Below, in pieces: positions 43,246 through 54,800 of a stretch of 64,000 bases of DNA. This DNA is from Coix lacryma-jobi var. lacryma-jobi (taxonomy: Eukaryota > Streptophyta > Magnoliopsida > Poales > Poaceae). The translations under genes and the position numbers were made by a program. Below the pieces are notes generated by a model. It saw only the letters and a list, made by a program, of their open reading frames with translations. It searched no databases and had not been told where the DNA came from. The stretch is taken from the NCBI GenBank assembly GCA_009763385.1, contig CM019826.1, positions 58,463,127 through 58,527,126 of the forward strand. Reading direction: 5' to 3'. Position 1 is the stretch's first letter. The number at the start of each line of letters is the position of its first letter.

Positions 43246-44494
43246 TGTTGGTATAAATTAATGCACACTCTACTTTATCTGCAAGCGCACAGATAAGCTC
43301 TACCGATGTAGCACTTCACCAGAGTAACCCAGTTTTAATATCGAACCCAAAGGAACGGATAGCGATGAGTCTCAAGCGTATAACCCCTGAGTAACTAACA
43401 AGGACGGAGAAGCTAAAAGTGTAGAGGGGATCACTAAGGTTGTCTAAACCCAACTTAAGAGTGATATGTTTATTATTCTTAATGGGGAAATTGTCATAAA
43501 AGGTCACAACAGAGTATTATTCTTTTATGCAAATGTATAATCCTACCGAGCCTACACACGGGTAAGTGGACTATAGAAGAATCAACAAGGCTATAAGAGT
43601 CACCCTTGCGAACAACCACTACTACCGGCGTTATAGGAGGTAAATATGAGTTATCCAGCCTAAGCACCACGCTTATACTATCCAACTACTCTAACTCTAG
43701 AGCGACTAGAATTAAAGTACTCAAAACAGAGTCATAAACCTTAAGAACAATAAGAACAATAGCTCAAACTTAAATATAGATGTTGATTACCGAAACAATC
43801 GATGAAGCAAGTTGATGAAGAACTTGAATCCATAGGTACAAGATGAAGAAGTTGATTCGACAGGCCGGAGCTTCCTCTTGATCTCTTCCTCTCTCTCTCT
43901 CTTCTAGTTCTAAATAAGACTAGGTTATAATCCTACTAGAGGGGTATCTAGTCTTCTACTTGAAAGCTAACTCCTGAAGTCTCTTCTAGGGTTTCTAGTT
44001 GAAGCGTAGTCTTCTGAAGAGGGACCTTCTGTCTGACCTGGGTCCTAGGGGTCTGTTTATATAGCCCTGAGGGATCAACCGCGACCGTTAGATCAAACCG
44101 ACTTCACGTAGGGCTGAGATTGATCCTCAAAGGCGGTGGAAGTAGCTTGCAGAAGACGGAAGCCAGAGGCGCTAGGAGGAGACCGACCGGTGGGCCCGGG
44201 GGACGGGTCGGTCCCACCTGGAAGTGAACTAGGGTGCCCCTCCTCGTGGTCTCTCTACGTGATCTCTGGAGTCTTCTCGAAGGTTCCTGACTTGGCAAAT
44301 GCGTTATCTCCCGTCGGTTTCCTTCTAGGGGAAGGAATTGAGAGCTGTTTCCTGATTGGGTCCCTGCGGAATCACAATTCACCAAAACTCGTGGAATTCA
44401 TTAGTCTTAATCCCTATACTAAGGTGGAGTTTACATATCCATCCATTTTCATGCTTAATTGACCTTAAATAATAAGAGCTAATTAGTGTCAACA
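43246..44494 (-). repeat. Athila 3' LTR (1249 bp)
   Basis: Plus-strand ends are TGTTGGTAT and TGTCAACA. The minus strand has TATATAAA at 44056-44063. Stretches resemble the AthNA LTR (similar termini, a GGTCCCTCT segment, CTAGGGTTTC). Confidence 0.88.
44056..44063 (-). promoter_or_regulatory. TATA box in the Athila LTR
   Basis: TATATAAA on the minus strand in GGGCTATATAAACAGACC, comparable in position to the AthNA LTR box. Confidence 0.6.
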
Positions 44495-45801
44495 AGCTCC
44501 CCCACACTTAGACTTTTACTCATCCTCGATAAAAGGTTGGATCATAAGATATCAAACATTAGCTTTTCTGTGTTTTATCATAAAACCTTGAGAAGTTGGG
44601 AAATAGAACAGTTGAAACAGATCACCCTTTTCTTTTCAGCATAAGACATTGGAGTTTTTGGAATTTTGAAACAAGTCATAGCTTTCGTTCTCCTTTAGTA
44701 GCACTTCAGTTCCTTACCAAGGCATTTATGTGAAGTAGTTTTATGTTACTAAGTCAAAGGAGAAAAATAAACTATACTCTTGGATCAAGACATTAGTCTT
44801 TTTAAACTTTGTCACTCTTGCTGGCATATTGTAATTAGAGGGACCATGGGCTATCTTCTTTTTCTCTTTATCATATTTTTATCATAATACTTTTCTTTCT
44901 CTCTTTTTCTTTTTTAGGTATATCAGACACTTGTCCATTTTTCTTTCCTCATATTTCATACTTTTGCATAGCCCATGCCTCCAATACAATACTACTTCGG
45001 AAGAGTGAATATTTCTTTTATTTGTAAGGATCTCGATCTTCAGTGCATAATAAATTTCTCAACAAAGAACTCAGTATTGAAGTAAACAATAATTGATTGA
45101 TGTCTTTGGCAGGTAACTTATTTACTACAAAGGAGAAGTGTTGCTAATCTCTTTTTAACATTGCAAGTAAAATTCTCCAATGCTCATACTTTAAGAATTG
45201 AGTTCTCATTATTCTTCTATCATATTCCACAACAACTCTAGGTAGTATGGGTTTCTTTAAATATCAGAACAGGTCTTTTCAGAAAGGATGTTTATGGGAT
45301 TTTATACTATGAACATGTCAAATTAATCTTTCTTTAAAGTTCATTAATTGCTAGAATATGATTTTAATTTGAACAGAAGTTTAAACATCGAAAAATAGAA
45401 TGTCGTGGTTGCGTACCGATCTGTGGACGAAGGAGGAGGCAAGGGGGGTCAACCCCTAACCGACCGGTGGGGTCCACCAACCGGTCGGTTGGGCCTAGGA
45501 CCCAACCGCGGCCCACTTCGTGGTGCGTGATCTTGGTAACGTTGTCTTCTGTTCCATGCAGTTTTAGCGATCGTTCTTCAGTCGTCTTTTCCCCCACACT
45601 TATTTTCTATTTTCTGCTAATCACAACATATGGAGACAAGACATATATCCAAAATAACACAATATAAAAGATAACTAAAACTTTATTGATATTTAAGGCA
45701 CTTTTATTACACACTGAATTTAACTAAACAAAACTCATAATGAAACTAGACTTAAACACAAGACTCTGCAAACACGAAAGCCTTATCAAACTATCGACGG
45801 A
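44495..45801. other. Athila 3' non-coding region
   Basis: Between the accessory ORF and the 3' LTR on the minus strand. It is AT-rich and holds a GACAAGTGTCTGA segment shared with AthNA and an ACCGACCGGT/ACCGGTCGGT palindromic pair at 45460-45490. No gene is recognised. Confidence 0.6.
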
Positions 45802-48800
45802 CTATTCTTGCTTCTCTTCCTCGAGCAGATTTGTTATTGTAGAGGCTACACTGACGACCTTATCCTTCAAGCTAATGTGTTTAGTTACATATTTGTGCAT
45901 CATATCGGCCATCTTTTTCGTAGTCTTGACTAGCGAGGCGTATCTCTGCTTGAGCTCTAAATTATCTCTCTCAAGATCTTCAATTCTATCCCCGAGACAA
46001 TCTAACTGGGTAGTCCTCTTGTGTTTAGCCGCGACATTAGGAGTGGTGGATGCTGTGACACCCTAAAATTTGCCCAATTTAAAAATAGGTGAAAATGTTT
46101 TATTTTAATTTTTGGGTGCATTTAATCTAGGATTCAATAATTTTCACAAAATTAAAAAAACAAGTTAGGAACATGTTCTTGCACTCATGCCTCTGCATTT
46201 TATTTCTGTAATGAGTGGTTATTGTCAAAATTTTGTTTGAATTCAAAATAGATTTGAAAATAGTTTGAAATGCCTTGAAAATAAAAAGAAAAACTCTTTC
46301 CTCTCCTCTTTCCCCTCTCTCTCGCTTTCGGCCCAAGTGGCCTGGTGGCCCAAGCCCCGGCTCCCCCTTCCCTCCTTCCCCCCCCCCCCCGCGCTGGGCC
46401 TTTCCCTTCTCCTCCCCCTCGCCGTGCGGCCCAGCAGGCCGGCCCATGACGCGCGCCGTAGCTGCTGCAAACCGGCCGCGCCCCTCCCTCCCTCTCTTTC
46501 ACTGACGAGCAGCCCCACTCATCAGCGCCTTCAGCTTCCCTTTCCTCCCGCTCCCGCTCTGCTCACTCGAATGGTCGAGCGAGCAACTGCCGCCGCACGC
46601 CTCCGCTCTTCTCGCGTCGTGGCCGCGCGCTCCCCCGCTCCCCACTCGGGTTTAAGCCTCACCGTCCTCTCCTTTCCCCCTTTTTCTCCATTTCACTCAG
46701 CTGCGCCTCGTCTTCCCTCTCGCACTCAGAGCGCCCGCAAACCGGTCGAGCCGCCGCGAGCCATTGCCGGGATCCGCCGAGCTCGCCGCTCCGTTTGGCC
46801 GCGCCTCCGGCCGATTCAACGGGTCACCAATGTCCGCATCGTGTTGTTGAGGTTGTCGTGCCCCTCCCCTCTCTTCCTTGTACGCGGTTTCGCCCTAACC
46901 GCGGATTCTTTTGAGCAGATTCCCGCCGGCCGCCGCTCGTCGTCTCCCGCCGCCGCTGAGTCCTCCTCGCCGCTATTGAAGCCGTGGTGAGCTTCGCGGT
47001 CCTCTCCTCTCTCTCCCCGTACCTTTCCCGAGGCAAATGGTGGCCTGTAGGGCCGAAACCCTATGCGCCGCCGACCTCCCGCGCCCCATCCATGGCGTGG
47101 CCGCGCACGACGCCGCGGCCAGAGCCGCGCGCGGCGCGCCGTCGGCCGCCCCCGCGTGCGCAAACTCCCGTGCCTAATCCAAGCCATCCGTAATCGATCC
47201 GAAGGCCCTGGATGGCCGATACCCCTTCGGGGTGAAACTTGCTAAAGAGCCCCCAGGGAATTCCTAATTCAACCCGCAATCCTTTAGGCACTGTTCTTTG
47301 TGTCTTGAAACGTTTTCAAGCAGGTCCCTGCGGTTCTGTTGAATTGAGGCGCAGTCCAGCCGTTTATTTCAATTTTGTTTTATTTAATTTAAATCAGCAA
47401 ATTCAAATTTGATATATTTACAAATTTGCCACTGGAGTAAAACGCTTATAAAATCTACGTTTTAGCTCCGATTTGATCCGTTCAAATTGCGTTAGCTTCG
47501 TAATTTAGTGCTCTATCCGTTTATGTCCCTGTTACCCTGTTTTGGACCAGATAGCTGTAGGGTCCTAGCCAGCCTAGTTTAGGGCTCTAGAAAACCCCGT
47601 TTCGGCCGTATCTTTCGCGTCGTAACCCCGTTTTCAGTGAACCAAATATCGTTGTGATCGTAGCGACGCGTACTTCTGTTTTATAAAAGTTTTATTTTTG
47701 TTTTATTATGATTGATGTACTATTCTAATCATAGGCTATGTTTGCTTTGCATGTGTGCGCTTGGATGCTTGTGTGGTGTCCTGTTATCGTATGTCCAGTC
47801 GGTGAGTTATGCGTTGGTGATCAAGAAGAAGTTCGTGATCCAGAGATCGTGATCAAGAGTCAACCTTTGGAAATCTACAAGTCAACAGAAAAAGGATCTT
47901 GAGTTAAGGCAAGTATAGCAATCAGGTTTTCCTGTTTGCAATCATGATCATGTTACTGAATTGATGGTTGCATCGAATGATAAAAATGACTTATTAGCAA
48001 CTTAAGAAATTATCTGTACAAGTGCCTTCGGGTTTTACAGTGCAACTGATGGGGGTTATATGGCTCTGGCTTTAGCTCAGTATGAGGACCTTTTCTAGCT
48101 CGTTAGAGGTTACCCTTGTGGCGCAAATGGGGGATAGCAGACTGGGGATTCCCTGTGACTGGTTGAATCACCCAGACTGACTAATGAAACCTAGCGGCCC
48201 TAACTTGTTAGACGAACCTTTGAAAGGCTTCATCGTGAACCCTGCCGACTTTCCTTGGAAGTGAGTTAAGAGGCTGATCACCTCGGGCAAATGGGCAATT
48301 CACGTCTCACAGTGAAAGTGTACACCTTTGCGCAAAGTTTATTAAACTGATATATCAGCCGTGCTCACGGTCACGAGCGGCCTTGCAGACCTTTTACATT
48401 AAGATTATGACTTTTGTTGGTTAACATGTTCATTATTTACCATTTCATGCTATTCATTATTTATGTTACATTGATCATGAAACTTGGGTTCTATATCACT
48501 TGTTGCTATACTTGTTGAGTTCGACATGGACTCACTCTTGTTTTTTTTCCCACACACCCCAGTCTCCATCAGAGTCGCGCAGTGGAAGCGTGGGGGTGAC
48601 ACAGATGAGTTTCCTAAAAGGCCGATGGAAGTGCTAGGCATAGCTTAGGCTTGTGGTCAACCAGTCAGTTGTTCCCTGTGAAGTTGGTGTCTCCATCTGA
48701 AGATCAGAGTGTCTTTCCGCTGTCTGCTCCTTGAGGTTAAGTTCTTTGTGTTTATACGTTATATATGAGCATTGTCTTTCGATATTACCCTTTTATTTGT

Positions 48801-51800
48801 GGCTATATGTGAGATTTGACTTCCTGGGCTCACATATGGTGTATACCTGGTTTTGTCCTTAAAACCGGGTGTGACAAAGTGGTATCAGAGCCATGCTGAC
48901 TGTAGGACGCAAGCCTAGTTAGAAACTGGTCGTTTTAAGCTTTTGAAAATTGCTTTAGAACCCTTGTTCTATCCATCTTGGTATTTTCTTCTTTATTGTA
49001 TCTTCTACCCTTGTTATTTGTCTCCTTGTTGCTTAAATTTTTAAAATTTGCTCTCACCTTCACTCCTTGCCTTGAATTGCTTTTGAAAACTTCCCTCTGT
49101 CTAAGTAGATGGATCGTTGACCAAGCTATATCGTCTCTGACCGCAGTTGACAAACAGAAGCTGATCGCTATGCAAAGTCAAGACCTGGGAAGAATGACTC
49201 AACAGCAAGACTCAACACAAGGACCAACCAACATGGAAGGAAGCCATAAGAAACAGTTACAAGGTGATAAAGTGGAGCAAGATTACATCTATGGAAGATT
49301 GAAGCATGTGGATATGACCACCATTCATGGAGCAAAGAAAGCTGTGTATGGCATGATCCCAGTCAATTCAGTACCTGCCATGGTTCTTTTTGACCCTAGT
49401 GCCTCGCACTCGTTCATCTCTGCCAAGTTGGTAGCTCGCCTGAAGATAAGGGAATGGCCAACAAAGAAGCTCATAGTAGTTCGCACCCCAACTGGAGAAC
49501 TTGAGACAAACCATGAATGTCGAGATGTTAGAGTCCAGATAAAAGAGAGTGAATTCATAGTGAAACTGAATGTTTTGGAATTCTCAGGGATCGATGTTAT
49601 CTTTGGGCAGGGATGGTTAAGGGGTCGTAAACGTGAGGTCAATTATTCCCGACGTTCAGTGTTTTTAAGAACACCATCAGGCGAAAGGGATTGAATATCG
49701 AGGTATGCCATTATCACCCAATGAATGTGAAGCAAGTCTGATGGAAGATAGCGCTAGTAAGGTGCAAGAGGTTCATGATCGATGTCTTTGTTGCAAGCAT
49801 TATGGGAATTCTTGTCTTCAAGATAAGTCAACCAAGGATGAGGTCAAAGCGAATCCAAGTGGTGAAGTCAAGGAAGATAAGAAGAGGAAAGCAAATTCAT
49901 TCGAGCCACCGTTGATACGTCACCAACAGTTGAGTTCTACTCCAGTACCACATCCAGTTTCAACCCTTGTTCAGACAAGCCTAGATCAGCAGCACTTAGA
50001 AGCTCCTCCAGTTAAGAACTTTCCACATGAGGTCTACATAGATGGATGGACAATCACCTACAAAGAATTCCAACCACCGAAGCGAGTTAAGAAGCAGAAT
50101 AGACTGGTAAAAGTCAATCCTCCGAGTCAGCAAGATGGCAGCACATCAAACAACACTTCTATCGCAACAGATCCAACCAAAGGAAGATGTTATCATTGTC
50201 AACAAGAAGGACATTATATCAGATCCTGCCCCAAAAAGATCAACAGTCGACTCATGGAAGTGGCCCGAGCCCAGTCACTACAGAGTAGCCATCAACATGT
50301 GATGTCAGTGCCTGATGCAAAGGAAGTCCCTGATAACAGATGACAAGTGAAGAGTGTACAAGAAAAGCTGTCCTTGATGTTCTTGCAGGTGTATCGTGTT
50401 CTAGTAGTTCTTGAGCCCTTATGTAATAAAACGTTAGTAGCGATGTAAAGTCAAGTCTTTGGCCCATGTGTGGCCTGTGAATTTGTAATGCTTGTTGTTT
50501 GTCCTTATGATAATGTTTGTTTTGCATCTTTGTAATGAGTGCAATGATTTTGTGGGTTTCCTCACAATCTCATTTAGGCTTAGTTGATAGGTTTTTATGT
50601 ATAGAAGGTTGGGTTTTTGCTCTTCTCTTGTCTTCCCTATCCTATCCTTCTGGAGCAGTCTGTTCTTGTCAGGTTATATATCTGTTTGTGGATGTTCAAA
50701 AATCATGGAACAATTCTGTACACAAGTAGACTTCATGATCTTTCTCTGAGCGCAAGAACCTCCCTGATAGCTGTTATGGTTTTGGAGTTATGAAATTCAC
50801 AAGTTGATGCATCTGTGCTGTCTGGAATCTGGAATAGTTTCTGTTGTCTGCTGTTTTCGACGACCTTAACTACAGAATCTGGAAAAGTGTTCTACATGAA
50901 CGTTGTAGAGGATTTCATAAGCTTTGCAAAAAGATAAACTGCAACTTCATTGGTTAAACAGAGCTCGAGTTATGGCTGTTTTACTGCACTGCTGTTTTGC
51001 TACTCGCGAGAAATTTCAGAATTCTTGTTCTTACCTTTACATATGCATTTCTCGGGGATATCAGAAGTTGGTTATGGCTGTCAACATGCTGGGAATAATA
51101 TGCAAGCTACCCTTTTGTGTTCTCTAGTCGATCTTTTCTTAAGGGGGGTAGTGCTTTGATCAACAGATGTTGAGGTTGCGAGTTGTCTCTCGTGGTACTT
51201 TATGAGTATGATCATCTATCCTTGCTCATGTTGTTTTTGTTGGTCACCTGATGACAGGAAATGTGGCACGCCATGAATCAGGATCCCTTTATGCCACCTC
51301 TCACTGATGATCACGAGTACAATGAAGCTGAGCACTATCAAAACAACAATGTTGAAGTTCAAGTTGGGAGTGTTCCGAGTCAGAATCCACAACAACGAAA
51401 GCGAAAAAGAAAACCCAAAAAGAAGCTTACTGAAGTAAGTAGAGCACAGCGCAATTATACTAATGGAAGGTTGAGCAATATGGATTTGGATAACATTCAA
51501 GGTGCTACAAAAATGGTTGGTGGTTACATTCAAGTGAGCTCAACACAAGTTTTTGCTCTGTTTGATCCCAGTGCTTCGCACTCTTTCATCTCCGTCAAGT
51601 GTTTAGAGACGAACAAGATGGCGAAGTGTCCAACAAAGAAGCCCTTGATAGTTCATACCCCAGTTGGAGAAATACAGGCAGATCAGATGTGCCCGAAAGT
51701 CAGTCTTGTCATAAACAAGGAAAACTTTACCGTAACCTTCATTGTTTTGGAGTCACTCAAGATTCCTATGGTTCTTGGTAATGGCTGGTTGTGTGCGCAC

Positions 51801-54800
51801 AAAGGAGTAATTCATGGTACTCAATGCACAATGCTTCTAACTACACTGTCAGGGAAAAGAATTGAGTATCACGGCTGTCAACTTCAATCTGAGAAAGCTG
51901 ATGACTTGTACAATGGAGTGCAGACTAAGGATGCTATCGTGGATAATGATGAGCATATAGCTAAGAACACAGATGGGCAAACATCTTCAGTGGAAGTCGA
52001 TACAACAGACCATCTGGCAAATGCAGGATATCCGGTCAAGATACTAGAAACAGTTTGGAGAACTTTTAATGGAAGAATGTTTAAAGTGTGTAAGGTTCAG
52101 TGGAGTAACCTAAGTGAAGAAGAAGCAGTGTGGGAAACCGAGGAACAACTGCAGACCAAGTTTCCACATCTCTTTGAGTTGTAGGCCAAACAAGTTAGCG
52201 ATCAAGATAAGTTTGGGATAATCAAGTGTAATAATCTTTTCTTGGAATCTTTGTTCACAAGTTATGATCATGAAACATCAGTGGTTTGATAAGCTTGGTA
52301 TACAAGTGTGAAGTGAAGGTGTTATCAAGATCTTTTCTCGTCTCTCTCCGGTGCTCTGAGTCTCTCCTGAATCTCGGGACGAGATTCTCTTAAGGGGGGT
52401 AGATTTGTGACACCCTAAAATTTGCCCAATTTAAAAATAGGTGAAAATGTTTTATTTTAATTTTTGGGTGCATTTAATCTAGGATTCAATAATTTTCACA
52501 AAATTAAAAAAACAAGTTAGGAACATGTTCTTGCACTCATGCCTCTGCATTTTATTTCTGTAATGAGTGGTTATTGTCAAAATTTTGTTTGAATTCAAAA
52601 TAGATTTGAAAATAGTTTGAAATGCCTTGAAAATAAAAAGAAAAACTCTTTCCTCTCCTCTTTCCCCTCTCTCTCGCTTTCGGCCCAAGTGGCCTGGTGG
52701 CCCAAGCCCCGGCTCCCCCTTCCCTCCTTCCCCCCCCCCCCGCGCTGGGCCTTTCCCTTCTCCTCCCCCTCGCCGTGCGGCCCAGCAGGCCGGCCCATGA
52801 CGCGCGCCGTAGCTGCTGCAAACCGGCCGCGCCCCTCCCTCCCTCTCTTTCACTGACGAGCAGCCCCACTCGTCAGCGCCTTCAGCTTCCCTTTCCTCCC
52901 GCTCCCGCTCTGCTCACTCGAATGGTCGAGCGAGCAACTGCCGCCGCACGCCTCCGCTCTTCTCGCGTCGTGGCCGCGCGCTCCCCCGCTCCCCACTCGG
53001 GTTTAAGCCTCACCGTCCTCTCCTTTCCCCCTTTTTCTCCATTTCACTCAGCTGCGCCTCGTCTTCCCTCTCGCACTCAGAGCGCCCGCAAACCGGTCGA
53101 GCCGCCGCGAGCCATTGCCGGGATCCGCCGAGCTCGCCGCTCCGTTTGGCCGCGCCTCCGGCCGATTCAACGGGTCACCAATGTCCGCATCGTGTTGTTG
53201 AGGTTGTCGTGCCCCTCCCCTCTCTTCCTTGTACGCGGTTTCGCCCTAACCGCGGATTCTTTTGAGCAGATTCCCGCCGGCCGCCGCTCGTCGTCTCCCG
53301 CCGCCGCTGAGTCCTCCTCGCCGCTATTGAAGCCGTGGTGAGCTTCGCGGTCCTCTCCTCTCTCTCCCCGTACCTTTCCCGAGGCAAATGGTGGCCTGTA
53401 GGGCCGAAACCCTATGCGCCGCCGACCTCCCGCGCCCCATCCATGGCGTGGCCGCGCACGACGCCGCGGCCAGAGCCGCGCGCGGCGCGCCGTCGGCCGC
53501 CCCCGCGCGCGCAAACTCCCGTGCCTAATCCAAGCCATCCGTAATCGATCCGAAGGCCCTGGATGGCCGATACCCCTTCGGGGTGAAACTTGCTAAAGAG
53601 CCCCCAGGGAATTCCTAATTCAACCCGCAATCCTTTAGGCACTATTCTTTGTGTCTTGAAACGTTTTCAAGCAGGTCCCTGCGGTTCTGTTGAATTGAGG
53701 CGCAGTCCAGCCGTTTATTTCAATTTTGTTTTATTTAATTTAAATCAGCAAATTCAAATTTGATATATTTACAAATTTGCCACTGGAGTAAAACGCTTAT
53801 AAAATCTACGTTTTAGCTCCGATTTGATCCGTTCAAATTGCGTTAGCTTCGTAATTTAGTGCTCTATCCGTTTATGTCCCTGTTACCCTGTTTTGGACCA
53901 GATAGCTGTAGGGTCCTAGCCAGCCTAGTTTAGGGCTCTAGAAAACCCCGTTTCGGCCGTATCTTTCGCGTCGTAACCCCGTTTTCAGTGAACCAAATAT
54001 CGTTGTGATCGTAGCGACGCGTACTTCTGTTTTATAAAAGTTTTATTTTTGTTTTATTATGATTGATGTACTGTTCTAATCATAGGCTATGTTTGCTTTG
54101 CATGTGTGCGCTTGGATGCTTGTGTGGTGTCCTGTTATCGTATGTCCAGTCGGTGAGTTATGCGTTGGTGATCAAGAAGAAGTTCGTGATCCAGAGATCG
54201 TGATCAAGAGTCAACCTTTGGAAATCTACAAGTCAACAGAAAAAGGATCTTGAGTTAAGGCAAGTATAGCAATCAGGTTTTCCTGTTTGCAATCATGATC
54301 ATGTTACTGAATTGATGGTTGCATCGAATGATAAAAATGACTTATTAGCAACTTAAGAAATTATCTGTACAAGTGCCTTCGGGTTTTACAGTGCAACTGA
54401 TGGGGGTTATATGGCTCTGGCTTTAGCTCAGTATGAGGACCTTTTCTAGCTCGTTAGAGGTTACCCTTGTGGCGCAAATGGGGGATAGCAGACTGGGGAT
54501 TCCCTGTGACTGGTTGAATCACCCAGACTGACTAATGAAACCTAGCGGCCCTAACTTGATAGACGAACCTTTGAAAGGCTTCATCGTGAACCCTGCCGAC
54601 TTTCCTTGGAAGTGAGTTAAGAGGCTGATCACCTCGGGCAAATGGGCAATTCACGTCTCACAGTGAAAGTGTACACCTTTGCGCAAAGTTTATTAAACTG
54701 ATATATCAGCCGTGCTCACGGTCACGAGCGGCCTTGCAGACCTTTTACATTAAGATTATGACTTTTGTTGGTTAACATGTTCATTATTTACCATTTCATG

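Noticed and set aside
45802..46048. Athila env-like gene
   Set aside because: The ORF is in the env-like position, but no signal peptide, membrane helix or cleavage-site pattern is seen. It is left as unknown.
46265..46990. 241-codon open frame in the chromo-2 LTR (also in the 3' LTR)
   Set aside because: It lies inside an LTR, is GC-rich and low-complexity, and has no protein-like blocks. The two LTR copies are alike because they are LTRs, not because of coding constraint.
48880..48893. tRNA gene at the primer binding sites
   Set aside because: Only the 12-18 nt complementary to a tRNA 3' end are present; no cloverleaf surrounds them.
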